Assembly (NCBI GenBank): GCA_910588695.1
Contig: CAJUOV010000017.1
Coordinates: 1-31,169 of the forward strand
DNA: 31,169 bases
Origin: an uncultured Christensenellaceae bacterium
Lineage (GTDB): Bacteria; Bacillota; Clostridia; Christensenellales; Borkfalkiaceae
Reading direction: 5' to 3'
The translations under genes and the position numbers were made by a program. The notes beneath the pieces were generated by a model. That model did not search any database and had not been told where the DNA came from. It saw nothing but the letters and a program-made list of their open reading frames with translations. Positions 23,347 to 31,137 of this stretch are shown here, piece by piece. How positions within the stretch are numbered: position 1 is the first letter of the stretch; each line of letters begins with the position of its first letter.

Positions 23347-23375
23347 TTGATTTTTTCCGAAAACTATGCTATACT
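23347..23375 (+). promoter_or_regulatory. promoter predicting a leaderless mRNA
   Basis: TTGATT (23347-23352), a 17-bp spacer and TATACT (23370-23375), six bases before the ATG at 23382. No ribosome site is present. Confidence 0.7.
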
Positions 23376-23381
23376 GAAACT

Positions 23382-23639
23382 ATGTTCCGTATCTGGGCAA
23401 AAATTCTGAAAGAAGAACACATCGAAAAGCAGTTTGTCTACGAGAGCGAGAAAAAATTCGCTTACTCCGATTTTTTCGGCTATCTTTCCGACATCTGCGT
23501 CGCGCTCGATATTCCCACGCCCGTGCTCTTAAAGACGCACGTTTTCAATTACGCGAAATTCAATCACGTCGCGTTCCGTCCCGACGATTTTATCGAAGAG
23601 GTCGCTTTCGACAAACTTCTGCTCGAAAATATTCTGTGA
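23382..23639 (+). CDS. hypothetical protein, 85 aa
   Basis: A small soluble protein whose sequence (ESEKKFAYSDFFGYLSDICVALDIPTPVLLKTHVFNY) has the look of a conserved clostridial family, but I cannot name it. The start is fixed by the promoter six bases before the ATG, which predicts a leaderless transcript. The next plus-strand gene follows after 48 bp. Confidence 0.65.
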   Translation: MFRIWAKILKEEHIEKQFVYESEKKFAYSDFFGYLSDICVALDIPTPVLLKTHVFNYAKFNHVAFRPDDFIEEVAFDKLLLENIL

Positions 23640-23687
23640 ACGGACTTTCCGCCGCATGAACCGCAGAAAATTCCGCATACTGCGGAT

Positions 23688-23897
23688 ATGAAAATCACGA
23701 CTTGGATCTGCTCTGCCGTTCTGATATTTTTCGGCATATGCGCCTCGGTGTACGCGCTCACGCAGTTTAATCTTCTGCTCTTTCTCTGCGCGTCCAATCC
23801 GATCGTATATCGCGCAATTCTTTCTCTTGCGGGCGTCGCCGCGCTCTGGCTTTTGTATTGGCTTATCGCATTCCGTCCCACGAAATACGTATCGTAA
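23688..23897 (+). CDS. DUF378-like small membrane protein
   Basis: A 69-residue protein with two hydrophobic helices (ICSAVLIFFGICASVYAL and AILSLAGVAALWLLYWLIAF) joined by FNLLLFLCASNPIVYR. The spacing resembles DUF378 proteins, although the NWG motif typical of that family is not present. There is no clear ribosome site. It is probably expressed with the gene before it and is followed by a terminator. Confidence 0.5.
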   Translation: MKITTWICSAVLIFFGICASVYALTQFNLLLFLCASNPIVYRAILSLAGVAALWLLYWLIAFRPTKYVS

Positions 23898-23898
23898 A

Positions 23899-23932
23899 TA
23901 AACGCCGCCCGCAGGGGCGGCGTTTATAAATC
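23899..23932. terminator. terminator between convergent genes
   Basis: AAACGCCGCCC and GGGCGGCGTTT form an 11-bp stem with a tight loop. It overlaps the stop of the minus-strand HAD gene and ends both transcripts. Confidence 0.8.
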
Positions 23933-24625
23933 GCGCAGAAGTTCTTTCAGCGACTTGATATGCGCTTTAACGCGGTATCCCTCGGGCAGCGTTCTCTCCT
24001 CGGGATCATACCATACGCAATCCATGCCGAGCTTATTCGCAAGCGCAATATCCGAAGTCAGCGAATCCCCAACGAAAAGGCACTCGTCCGCGGTCGCGCC
24101 CAGCTCGTTCAATATTTCGGCTCCGTACTCCGAAGACGGTTTGATGCAGCCCATATCTTCCGAAATAAACAGGCGGGTAAGGCAGGGCTTGAATTCTTTG
24201 AGGCGGGCGTTCTGCATTTCCGAAAGTCCGTTTGTTGCGATTGAAACGCAATATTTTTCAGAAAGCGCACGCACCGTTGCAAGCGCGCCCTCTCGCTCGT
24301 GCGACGGAGAGCACAGAGAACGGTAAAAGATTTTCTCGGCTTCTTCGGCGTTTTTCAGTCCGTATTTTCGTTGGGCGTGTTCGAACAGCGCATGAATGTG
24401 CACATAGTAGAGCGCATGATATTTTTTTCTGATTTCGAGATCGTTCACGCGGTTGAGCCCGAGTTCCTCCCAATTCCGATAGGAGAACTCCCACATTGCG
24501 GCAACCGTTTCTTCGTCCGCCCGATCGATCCCCCGAAACGCCGCGCGGAAAGACCGCTTCTCGTCCTCGTTGAAGTCGATGAGCGTATGATCTGCATCGA
24601 ATATCACATGACGGTAATTTTTCAC
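23924..24625 (-). CDS. YjjG-like HAD hydrolase (nucleotidase)
   Basis: A 233-residue HAD phosphatase. Motif I DADHTLID carries the nucleophile Asp, motif II is ATNG, motif III the Lys in IKPSSE, and motif IV GDSLTSDI. The helical cap matches the YjjG/YfnB group, which dephosphorylates noncanonical pyrimidine nucleotides. The start is a GTG at 24625, a few bases after the stop of the small gene upstream. Confidence 0.87.
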   Translation of the reverse strand: MKNYRHVIFDADHTLIDFNEDEKRSFRAAFRGIDRADEETVAAMWEFSYRNWEELGLNRVNDLEIRKKYHALYYVHIHALFEHAQRKYGLKNAEEAEKIFYRSLCSPSHEREGALATVRALSEKYCVSIATNGLSEMQNARLKEFKPCLTRLFISEDMGCIKPSSEYGAEILNELGATADECLFVGDSLTSDIALANKLGMDCVWYDPEERTLPEGYRVKAHIKSLKELLRDL

Positions 24626-24628
24626 GGC

Positions 24629-24832
24629 TCACCAATCCTGCTTTTTTAAGGACTTGTCCTTGATATCGTCGTAAAAATCGAAATACCGCCTTTTCCATTC
24701 ATCGGGAGAAAGCGGTTTTTCTTCGCCCTCGGCGTATGCGAGATATTCCTCGATCTCCTCGGGCGTAAAATCCCCCTCGGATACTTCGGAATCGTATTTC
24801 GAGAAAAATTTCATCAGATCGGCTTGCGACAT
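24629..24832 (-). CDS. hypothetical acidic protein, 67 aa
   Basis: A short acidic protein (SQADLMKFFSKYDSEVSEGD... DEWKRRYFDFYDDIKDK). I do not recognise it. The start at 24832 has GGAGGGAG in front. Two inverted DnaA-box-like sequences lie in the upstream region, and the HAD gene starts immediately after its stop, so the two form a small operon. Confidence 0.65.
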   Translation of the reverse strand: MSQADLMKFFSKYDSEVSEGDFTPEEIEEYLAYAEGEEKPLSPDEWKRRYFDFYDDIKDKSLKKQDW

Positions 24833-24854
24833 CGGTATTCTCCCTCCCGTGCGG

Positions 24855-24889
24855 GTTATCCACACCGCAAATGTTGATATGTGGATAAC
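24855..24889. promoter_or_regulatory. paired inverted DnaA-box-like sites
   Basis: TTATCCACA (24856-24864) and TGTGGATAA (24880-24888) are both perfect DnaA-box matches, in opposite orientation and 15 bp apart. They fill most of the short gap between the DUF4250 stop and the next gene's start. They may be DnaA sites or, alternatively, the arms of an operator for another regulator. Confidence 0.55.
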
Positions 24890-24890
24890 T

Positions 24891-25073
24891 TTATTGCATT
24901 GCGGCGAACGTCCGACGGGTTTCGTCGTAAAAATACCCGATTTTTGCGAGCTTCCCCTTGACTTCGTCCGCAGAAGTATCTTCGTCGGAGCAGAGCTCGT
25001 CGAGCGGCAGATCGGAGTCGCGGAGTTTCATATTGACTGCGGAGAGCAGTATATAAGGATCGTTCGGCAGCAT
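24891..25073 (-). CDS. DUF4250 family protein
   Basis: A 60-residue protein beginning MLPNDPYILLSAVNMKLRDS and ending with KIGYFYDETRRTF, the pattern of the DUF4250 family of small Bacillota proteins of unknown function. The start at 25073 follows GGAG; an in-frame extension to 25112 overlaps the permease stop and is rejected. A promoter lies six bases upstream of the ATG. Confidence 0.8.
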   Translation of the reverse strand: MLPNDPYILLSAVNMKLRDSDLPLDELCSDEDTSADEVKGKLAKIGYFYDETRRTFAAMQ

Positions 25074-25079
25074 AGCTCC

Positions 25080-25108
25080 ATTATACAGAAGCGCCGCCCG
25101 CGCGTCAA
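25080..25108 (-). promoter_or_regulatory. promoter six bases before the DUF4250 start
   Basis: On the minus strand TTGACG (25103-25108), a 17-bp spacer and TATAAT (25080-25085). The GGAG used as a ribosome site lies between the -10 and the ATG and would not be in a transcript starting at the normal distance. Confidence 0.65.
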
Positions 25109-26236
25109 TCATTCCGCAACGAATTTACGGATATTTTCTTTTCCGATGCGGTACGTGAAGAAAACGACCGACAGTTCGTAGAACACGATATACGCCGCAA
25201 GAGACACGAAGAACGCGCCTACATCAAACGAGTAGCTCGGCATTGCCTCCACGTTTTTGAAGACAAGATCGACCATAAGCCGCAAAAGTCCGTATTGATA
25301 GAGAGTCCCGACGCCGAAACCGAGATAGGCAAAGGGACGGAATCCGCCGAACACCGCGTTGCCGTATTGCAGGAAAGTATAGCCGTAAGCCTTCATCAGC
25401 GAGACCGTCTTGGCGTTGCCGCGCATCAGAGAAGTCATGGCAAGCAAAAACGCCGTAATTGCGAGCACTACGCCGATGACGAGCATCATCACCCCCATCG
25501 TAACGGAAGAAAGGTCTTTCATAGACCAGCTCATCTGCAACATCGCCGCAAAACAGAAACCCGCAAACGCGACGAAGAACGTAAGCGACTTGTGCGCGGC
25601 GGGCGTGCGGAAAAATACTTCTCTCAAAAACGAACGATCGCGAACGTCTTTTCTGCCCGCGCGCGCTTTTTCCGCCTTACCGCGAAGAAGCGTCATCACG
25701 GGAACGCGTAGTTTGAGATAAGCGCAAAGAATTGCCACCGCGCCGAAAAACAGAGTAGGCGCAAACACAAGCCCAAACGTCAATTCGAAATGATAAGTGA
25801 GAGGCACTTCCAGAAGTCCGTCGCTCATCAGATTGTAAATCATCGGCGAAAACGCGTATCCCAAGCCGTGTCCCGAAGCGGTGCCGAGAAAGGCGCTCAA
25901 TCCGAACACCCAGAACCCGAACGCGATTCTGCCGTCGGAATAGCCCATCGCTTTGAGCGCGCCGATTGTTTTGCTTCGGTTTTCGATCAGAATTCCCGTA
26001 TAAAATGCAATAAGAAAACAGCTTACGAGCGCAAGCACTCCGCCCGTGATCGCACAGGTCAGCTTTGCGGAAAGAATCTGCGCGTCGTAGAGTTGCACGC
26101 TCTCGGGCGGCACCGTGCCTTGGATCGACATGCAGTCGAGATAGTAATTGAGAAAAAAAGTACAAACAAATACGGCGCATGCGGATACGATCGCAACCCC
26201 GAATAATTTAAGACCGTCTTTGACTCCGATGATCAT
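25109..26236 (-). CDS. ABC transporter permease (FtsX/MacB type)
   Basis: A 375-residue membrane protein with TM helices in two groups of about four: an N-terminal helix, an FtsX-like core (IGALKAMGYSDGRIAFGFWVFG), a linker, and a second FtsX-like set (SLMKAYGYTF). It pairs with the adjacent ATPase. Such systems usually export peptides, lipids or drugs or sense them; the substrate is unknown. The gap to the ATPase gene is short. It is the third gene of the TetR operon. Confidence 0.8.
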   Translation of the reverse strand: MIIGVKDGLKLFGVAIVSACAVFVCTFFLNYYLDCMSIQGTVPPESVQLYDAQILSAKLTCAITGGVLALVSCFLIAFYTGILIENRSKTIGALKAMGYSDGRIAFGFWVFGLSAFLGTASGHGLGYAFSPMIYNLMSDGLLEVPLTYHFELTFGLVFAPTLFFGAVAILCAYLKLRVPVMTLLRGKAEKARAGRKDVRDRSFLREVFFRTPAAHKSLTFFVAFAGFCFAAMLQMSWSMKDLSSVTMGVMMLVIGVVLAITAFLLAMTSLMRGNAKTVSLMKAYGYTFLQYGNAVFGGFRPFAYLGFGVGTLYQYGLLRLMVDLVFKNVEAMPSYSFDVGAFFVSLAAYIVFYELSVVFFTYRIGKENIRKFVAE

Positions 26237-26248
26237 GTCTGTCGCTCC

Positions 26249-26938
26249 TCACCAACCGATTTCATAGGCGCTCTTGGGCGTTTCGTTGCGGTAGATTTCG
26301 GCAATCTTTCCGCTGCTCATGCGGATCACGGTGTCCGCGGTCTCGGCAAGATTCTGATTGTGCGTCACCATGACCGCCGTAAATCCACGCTCCTTTTGCA
26401 GTCTGCCGATAAAATCGATTACCTGCCTGCCCGTCTCCTCGTCGAGCGCGCCGGTCGGTTCGTCAAGAAAAAGAACTTCGGGAGTTTTGGCGAGCGCACG
26501 CGCGATCGAAACGCGCTGCTGTTCTCCGCCCGACAGTTCGCAGGGATATTTCTTTTTTTTGTCGGCAAGTCCTACCGCTTCGAGAACGCCGTCTATTTCT
26601 TTGATACCCGCAAGATCCGCGCCGAGTCTTACGTTTTTTTCCACAGTAAGATGCGATAAAAGAAAATACTGCTGGAACACAAACGCCACCCTTCTCTTGC
26701 GGAAAGCGGTGCGCTCCTTGTCCGTCATCGCGCTCACCTCTTCGTCGCCGTAAAACACATTTCCGCTGTCGGGCGTTTCGAGCCCCGAGAGTACGGATAA
26801 AAACGTACTCTTGCCCGAACCGCTTGCTCCCAATATAACGCACGTTCCCCCTTCGATTTCGAGGGAAACGTCTTTAAGAACCTCCGTCACCGTCTTCCCG
26901 TTTGTGTACGATTTGAAAATATGTTCCGCCCTGATCAT
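26249..26938 (-). CDS. ABC transporter ATP-binding protein (LolD/MacB type)
   Basis: A 229-residue ATPase with Walker A GASGSGKS, Q-loop FQQY, signature LSGGEQQR, Walker B VLFLDEPTGALD and H-loop VMVTHNQ. The start at 26938 overlaps the TetR stop as ATGA. It powers the FtsX-type permease next to it. Confidence 0.93.
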   Translation of the reverse strand: MIRAEHIFKSYTNGKTVTEVLKDVSLEIEGGTCVILGASGSGKSTFLSVLSGLETPDSGNVFYGDEEVSAMTDKERTAFRKRRVAFVFQQYFLLSHLTVEKNVRLGADLAGIKEIDGVLEAVGLADKKKKYPCELSGGEQQRVSIARALAKTPEVLFLDEPTGALDEETGRQVIDFIGRLQKERGFTAVMVTHNQNLAETADTVIRMSSGKIAEIYRNETPKSAYEIGW

Positions 26939-27513
26939 TTTGTTTTCTCCCGTTTGATTTTTTGAATGAGCCCCGAACAGACGTCCGTCAACATTCCGGA
27001 AATTTCTTCTTCGGTAAACGAACAAATTTTAGTTGCGATCGCCACGGCGATCCCGTGGGAGTACAGCCACATATGCAGATACACCCGCTCCGCCGTCTCC
27101 CGATCGAATCCGTATTCCGTCTCTACGGAATTTAAGATCTTTTCGTAATAGCCGTCGATCGACTTCAAAACCTTGTCGGATTCGGGCACGTTTTCCGCCT
27201 CTTTCATGAAAAACAGCTGAAAGAGCTTGGGTTCTTCCGATGCAAAACGGATGTAGCCGGTTCCGGAACCTTTGAACGAATTTTCTCCGCTCATCTCCCG
27301 ATCTTCGTAGCTTTCGTAGAGACGGCGCGCCCGCAGAATCACTTCGGACTGCACCTCTTCCATACTGTTGAATACGGTAAAGATCGGACGCGGGGAACTG
27401 CCGAGCGCCGAGCCCAGAGCCCGCGCGGTCAACGCCTCGAACCCCTCTTTCCGCACGATTTCGAATGCGGCGTCCACGATCTCGTCTTTTGTAAATTTTG
27501 CTTTGGGCGGCAT
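26935..27513 (-). CDS. TetR/AcrR family regulator
   Basis: A 192-residue repressor. The N-terminal HTH KDEIVDAAFEIVRKEGFEALTARALGSALG is typical, and the C-terminal helical domain would bind a ligand. The start at 27513 has AAAGGAGTTACAT; the extension to 27567 is rejected. It is the first gene of the operon with the ABC ATPase and permease, and most likely represses it from the dyads just upstream until a substrate of the pump appears. Confidence 0.87.
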   Translation of the reverse strand: MPPKAKFTKDEIVDAAFEIVRKEGFEALTARALGSALGSSPRPIFTVFNSMEEVQSEVILRARRLYESYEDREMSGENSFKGSGTGYIRFASEEPKLFQLFFMKEAENVPESDKVLKSIDGYYEKILNSVETEYGFDRETAERVYLHMWLYSHGIAVAIATKICSFTEEEISGMLTDVCSGLIQKIKREKTK

Positions 27514-27525
27514 ATGTAACTCCTT

Positions 27526-27556
27526 TGGAAAACACTTGTTTTGAAACGATTGTTTT
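27526..27556. promoter_or_regulatory. probable TetR operator
   Basis: Two adjacent imperfect dyads, AAAACACTTGTTTT and GAAACGATTGTTTT, lie between the promoter and the TetR ribosome site. Confidence 0.5.
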
Positions 27557-27557
27557 A

Positions 27558-27586
27558 ATAATATCACAAAAAATCCGCTCCGTCAA
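27558..27586 (-). promoter_or_regulatory. TetR-ABC operon promoter
   Basis: On the minus strand TTGACG (27581-27586), a 17-bp spacer and TATTAT (27558-27563). Confidence 0.7.
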
Positions 27587-27600
27587 GCAACGGAACGGAA
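27567..27600 (-). terminator. RNase G gene terminator overlapping the TetR promoter
   Basis: A 10-bp stem (27574-27583 with 27590-27599, one G-U pair) is followed on the minus strand by a T run. The -35 of the TetR promoter lies in its loop and stem. Confidence 0.7.
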
Positions 27601-27604
27601 AAAA

Positions 27605-29101
27605 TCAATACAAAATCTGCGCGTCGTTCGGAAGAGACAGAATTTTTGCGTTGTCGCCCCGCACCGAAAATTTCTCCTCGTCCCGACCCGCGCGGGGAAC
27701 GCAGTAAATCCGCTTATCCTTCCACCTTCCTTTGAGCTCCTGCGCGAAATAGCGCCCGAGCAAAATTTTATGCAGAAGTTCTGGGTTGATCTCCACGATC
27801 GCCGCTTCGTATCCGCCCGAAAAGCAATCCATGATCGCTCCTCTGAGTCTCATCGCGAGAAAATGATCGGAGAGCGCATATCCGTCGCCCGAACAATCGG
27901 GACAGGGCTTGGTAAGAAAATTCAAAAGATCGCCCCGCGTACGCTTGCGGGTGAACAGGGTGACGCACAGCTCGCTCATCGGATAGACGCGCGTCTTTGC
28001 TTTATCCTCGGAGAGCGCTTCGGTGAGCGCCGTCTCCACCGCCGTGCGGTGCACCTCGTCCTGCATATCGATAAAATCCACTGCGACGATCCCGCCGATA
28101 TTTCTAAGGCGCACCAACCGCGCGATCTCCTTTGCCGCAAGCAGATTGGTCTCGAATACCGTCGTCTCCAAATCGTCTCTGCCCGTAAAACTGCCCGTGT
28201 TCACGTCGATCACCGTCATCGCCTCCGTGCGTTCGACAACGAGATACGCTCCGTTTTCGAGATCGGCGCGCGGACGGGTCAACTGACAGACCTGATCGAA
28301 CAGTCCGAATTCGTTAAAAAGCTGCCGCTCTCCCTTATAGTACTCCACTTTTTTCTCGTCGAGATCGGGGCGGATCATGGCAAGCCGCCGCACGCGGTCG
28401 TACAGTTCGAGATCTCCGACATAAATGCGGTTGACCTCGCCGCCGAGCGAGTCGCGCATGATCTTGACGGGCAGATCGTAATCACGGTACACGCATGCGC
28501 CGACGGATGAAGACGCGGCGCTTTCTATCGTCATGCGGTATACTCTGCGCAGATATTCCGCCTCCGCTTTCAATTGCCGCCTCGTCGCGTCTTTCGACGC
28601 TGTTCTCAGAATAAAACCCTCTTCTCCTTCGATCAGTTTTTCCGCCTCTTTCAAAAGAGTGCCCCGCAATTCGGAATCGACGAGTTTTCTGGAAATTCCC
28701 AAAAATTTACTCAACGGCAAATAAATAAGCGTCTTGCCTACGAAAGAAAGATCGCGCGTGACCTTTGCGCCCTTGCTCCCTCGCGCGGGCTTTACGATCT
28801 GAACCAGAATTTCGTCGCCCTCTTTTAAGGAAGCGTCCTTTGCCCCGAGCACGGTGCCGTCGTAACTCGACAGGATCGCAGCACGCTCGCCGAGCGAGAG
28901 ATAGCAGCTCCGCTCCATACCGCAGTCGACAAACGCCGCCTGCATTCCTTCTACAATGTTCTTGACTCTGCCTTTATAAATATTGCCGATTTCGTCGCCC
29001 TGCTTCTCGCTCTCGACGGCAGCCTCTTTCAAGATTCCGTCTTCGGCGTAAGCCACAAGCTGCTCGCCGCAGAAGCGATCGAAAAACCATTCTTTCTTCA
29101 T
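27605..29101 (-). CDS. rng: ribonuclease E/G family protein
   Basis: A 498-residue endoribonuclease of the RNase E/G family, matching RNase G in length with no RNase E-like C-terminal scaffold. An S1-like RNA-binding domain (GNIYKGRVKNIVEGMQAAFVD) is followed by the catalytic DNase I-like core with metal-binding aspartates in VIDVNTGSF and VAVDFIDM, and the zinc-link CPDCSGDG. It acts in rRNA and mRNA processing. The ATG at 29101 gives the family start MKKEWFFDRF; a TTG at 29155 overlapping the upstream stop is an alternative. It follows the M50 protease gene as in other clostridia. Confidence 0.92.
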   Translation of the reverse strand: MKKEWFFDRFCGEQLVAYAEDGILKEAAVESEKQGDEIGNIYKGRVKNIVEGMQAAFVDCGMERSCYLSLGERAAILSSYDGTVLGAKDASLKEGDEILVQIVKPARGSKGAKVTRDLSFVGKTLIYLPLSKFLGISRKLVDSELRGTLLKEAEKLIEGEEGFILRTASKDATRRQLKAEAEYLRRVYRMTIESAASSSVGACVYRDYDLPVKIMRDSLGGEVNRIYVGDLELYDRVRRLAMIRPDLDEKKVEYYKGERQLFNEFGLFDQVCQLTRPRADLENGAYLVVERTEAMTVIDVNTGSFTGRDDLETTVFETNLLAAKEIARLVRLRNIGGIVAVDFIDMQDEVHRTAVETALTEALSEDKAKTRVYPMSELCVTLFTRKRTRGDLLNFLTKPCPDCSGDGYALSDHFLAMRLRGAIMDCFSGGYEAAIVEINPELLHKILLGRYFAQELKGRWKDKRIYCVPRAGRDEEKFSVRGDNAKILSLPNDAQILY

Positions 29102-29151
29102 GCGTTCAAAAACCCTCTCGGGTAAGATTTTAACATAACCGACCGTTTTTT

Positions 29152-30078
29152 TCAAGCCCCTTTTTCAAAATCGCCCAAACAATTTGAAAAAGGCGCGGAA
29201 TATTCGTGCGTTTCAAGCGCGGAGAGATACTCAGTCTCCGACAGTTCGCCCAAAAACTCCTCTCCATCGTAGAGCACGAACACGATGTAGCGGTCCTCTC
29301 TCAAAAACCGCAATCCCTCTTTGATCGGACGGGCGGACGAAATCGCGATCCGCTTTTCCTCGATTCCGCGCGAAAAGCTCTTTTTGTGCGAAAATCGCAG
29401 TTTTGAATATTTCGCCTTGCCGAACGCGCCCGCGAAGAGCAGACAGGCAAAGACAAGCGCGGAAAAGTTCGGCTTGGAAAAACAGGAATACACAAAATAA
29501 CCCAAAATGGCTGCCGAGACGAAAAAAGTCACGCATTTCAAAACGAGCCCCGTCCGCTTTTTGCAGAACGGGCGGAGCGCGATTCCCAAAATCCTGCCGC
29601 CGTCCAAGGGATAAGCGGGAAAAAGATTTACAAGAAACAGGGAAAAAGAGACGTTTGCCGCCGCTTCGGTAAAAGGGTACGTATCGGGAAAGAACCACCA
29701 CAACGCGGCAAAAGCGAGCGCCGTAAGCGCATTAACGAGCGGTCCCGCCGCCGCCACGAAAAACTCCTCTTTGGGCGTCAGCCCCGTCACGTCGCCCGAA
29801 ATCACCGCGCCGTAAGGCATAAGCACGATTCTGTCGAGACGGAACCCGTAGCGGCGCGCCGCAAACGCGTGCGCGCATTCATGCTCGATCGCGGCAAAGC
29901 AGGCGCTCAGAAAATGAAAAAGGCCGCCCGTAAACGCCGACAGGATTCCCACAAGGAAAAACAGCGGGTGAACGGAAAACCTTTTGAATACCGGAGCGCC
30001 CCTCTCCGCGCCGTCCTTTTTGGACGGCGCGTTTCGCGGGACTTTCTTTTTTGGAAAACGCTTTTTGAAAAAGCTCAT
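29152..30078 (-). CDS. M50 site-2-type metalloprotease, SpoIVFB-like
   Basis: A 308-residue intramembrane zinc protease. EHECAH gives the HExxH motif and NLFPAYPLDGGRI the third ligand, both in TM helices. About five to six TM segments are followed by a soluble C-terminal domain. In Bacillus SpoIVFB cuts pro-sigma-K and is held in check by SpoIVFA; here the gene upstream is a SpoIVFA-like protein, so the module appears conserved. The N-terminal 30 residues are basic. Confidence 0.85.
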   Translation of the reverse strand: MSFFKKRFPKKKVPRNAPSKKDGAERGAPVFKRFSVHPLFFLVGILSAFTGGLFHFLSACFAAIEHECAHAFAARRYGFRLDRIVLMPYGAVISGDVTGLTPKEEFFVAAAGPLVNALTALAFAALWWFFPDTYPFTEAAANVSFSLFLVNLFPAYPLDGGRILGIALRPFCKKRTGLVLKCVTFFVSAAILGYFVYSCFSKPNFSALVFACLLFAGAFGKAKYSKLRFSHKKSFSRGIEEKRIAISSARPIKEGLRFLREDRYIVFVLYDGEEFLGELSETEYLSALETHEYSAPFSNCLGDFEKGA

Positions 30079-30079
30079 T

Positions 30080-30853
30080 TCAGATCCAAACGAGTTTATT
30101 ATTCTCCGCGCTGTAACAGTTCAGAAGGGTTTCGCCCGAATACATCATTACGTTGACCGCGCCCTCGCCGTCCGTGTAGCCGACGGGGATCGTGCTCATG
30201 ACAGTATCTCCCTCCGAAAGATATACGGTATCGAGTCCGCTGATAACGGTGGAGAACTTATCGGAATGTTTGACTTCTACGGTATAACCCGTTTCCTTAG
30301 AGCCGTTCACTTTGCTCAGTTTTCCGCTCGCGGGAGCATACACGCTGCACTTCGCCTCGAAGGAGAGCACGCCCGTTTCGGACACGTTGAGCGCCACATC
30401 CACGCCGTCGCTCACAACGGGGGTCAGCTTGAAATCGGAATATTCGCGGTTGTCCGCCGTCTGAGCGTTGCCCTGAAAGAGTCCGCGCACAAAAGTATTG
30501 ATCGCGCTGTCAGTCATAAAGATATTTGTAAGGAAAATCACGCCGCAGAGAGCGCACACAGCAGCGAGCTCTCCGATTAGAATCGCTTTGATCCCTCTCT
30601 TCTTCTTTACGGGTTTTTCGCTGCGCTCAATCTGTTTGCTCTCGGCAAAGTTCGGATCGGATTCGAATTCCGCGGGAACCGCGTCCTCCGCCGCCTCCGC
30701 TTCTTCCATGCGCCCGTTGACCTGCGTTACGAGCTGTTCGCCCAAATCGGCGGTCTCCGCCTGACGGCGGCTCTTTTTGCGCTCTTTCTTCCTGACCGTC
30801 ACGGTCTCCACGGGAATTTCGAGCATCTCGGCATAATCGATTTCGTCATTCAT
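30080..30853 (-). CDS. SpoIVFA-like protein with degenerate LytM (M23) domain
   Basis: A 257-residue protein from the start at 30853 (MNDEIDYAEM) behind GAGGTGTGGAA; in-frame codons at 30901 and 30919 lack ribosome sites. An acidic and basic cytoplasmic region is followed by one TM helix (IKAILIGELAAVCALCGVIFLTNIF) and a C-terminal LytM-like domain (VYAPASGKLSKVNG...YTVEVKHSDKFSTVISGL). The histidine/aspartate zinc ligands of active M23 peptidases are absent, so it is a binding domain, as in SpoIVFA. It stops one base before the M50 start. Confidence 0.75.
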   Translation of the reverse strand: MNDEIDYAEMLEIPVETVTVRKKERKKSRRQAETADLGEQLVTQVNGRMEEAEAAEDAVPAEFESDPNFAESKQIERSEKPVKKKRGIKAILIGELAAVCALCGVIFLTNIFMTDSAINTFVRGLFQGNAQTADNREYSDFKLTPVVSDGVDVALNVSETGVLSFEAKCSVYAPASGKLSKVNGSKETGYTVEVKHSDKFSTVISGLDTVYLSEGDTVMSTIPVGYTDGEGAVNVMMYSGETLLNCYSAENNKLVWI

Positions 30854-31137
30854 TTCCACACCTCTGAATACAGTATTTGACAGGTCGTCCCTATCTGACA
30901 TTTTACTGTATGCGGACAACTGTCCGTTTAGAAGAATAATTTGTCCCGTAAATAAGATCGGATAAAATATTTTATTGTCGAACGTTTAGTTTTTCTTTGA
31001 ATTAAAAAACTCCCGCGCATTCGGTGAATATTCAGAGATAAAAAGCAAAGAAAAAATCAATCATCTATTCTTGCTCTTTCTTCAGAATCTTGCTATAATA
31101 ATGATACGATAAAAAGTAATTTAGCGGAGATTTTAAT
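30854..31137. other. divergent intergenic region
   Basis: About 280 bases. It contains CGGACA-AC-TGTCCG (30913-30926), a palindrome near the start of the minus-strand gene, and AT-rich DNA. On the plus strand TATAAT (31094-31099) and GGAG (about 31126) serve the partial gene. No clear promoter is seen for the minus-strand gene. Confidence 0.45.

Noticed and set aside
23640..23687. A fourth leaderless promoter before the DUF378-like gene
   Set aside because: CATACT lies six bases before the ATG, but there is no recognisable -35 and the match is weak.
30905..30930. Sigma-E-like promoter (CATACAGT) before the SpoIVFA-like gene
   Set aside because: The -10-like string is present, but I find no matching -35 at the right distance.
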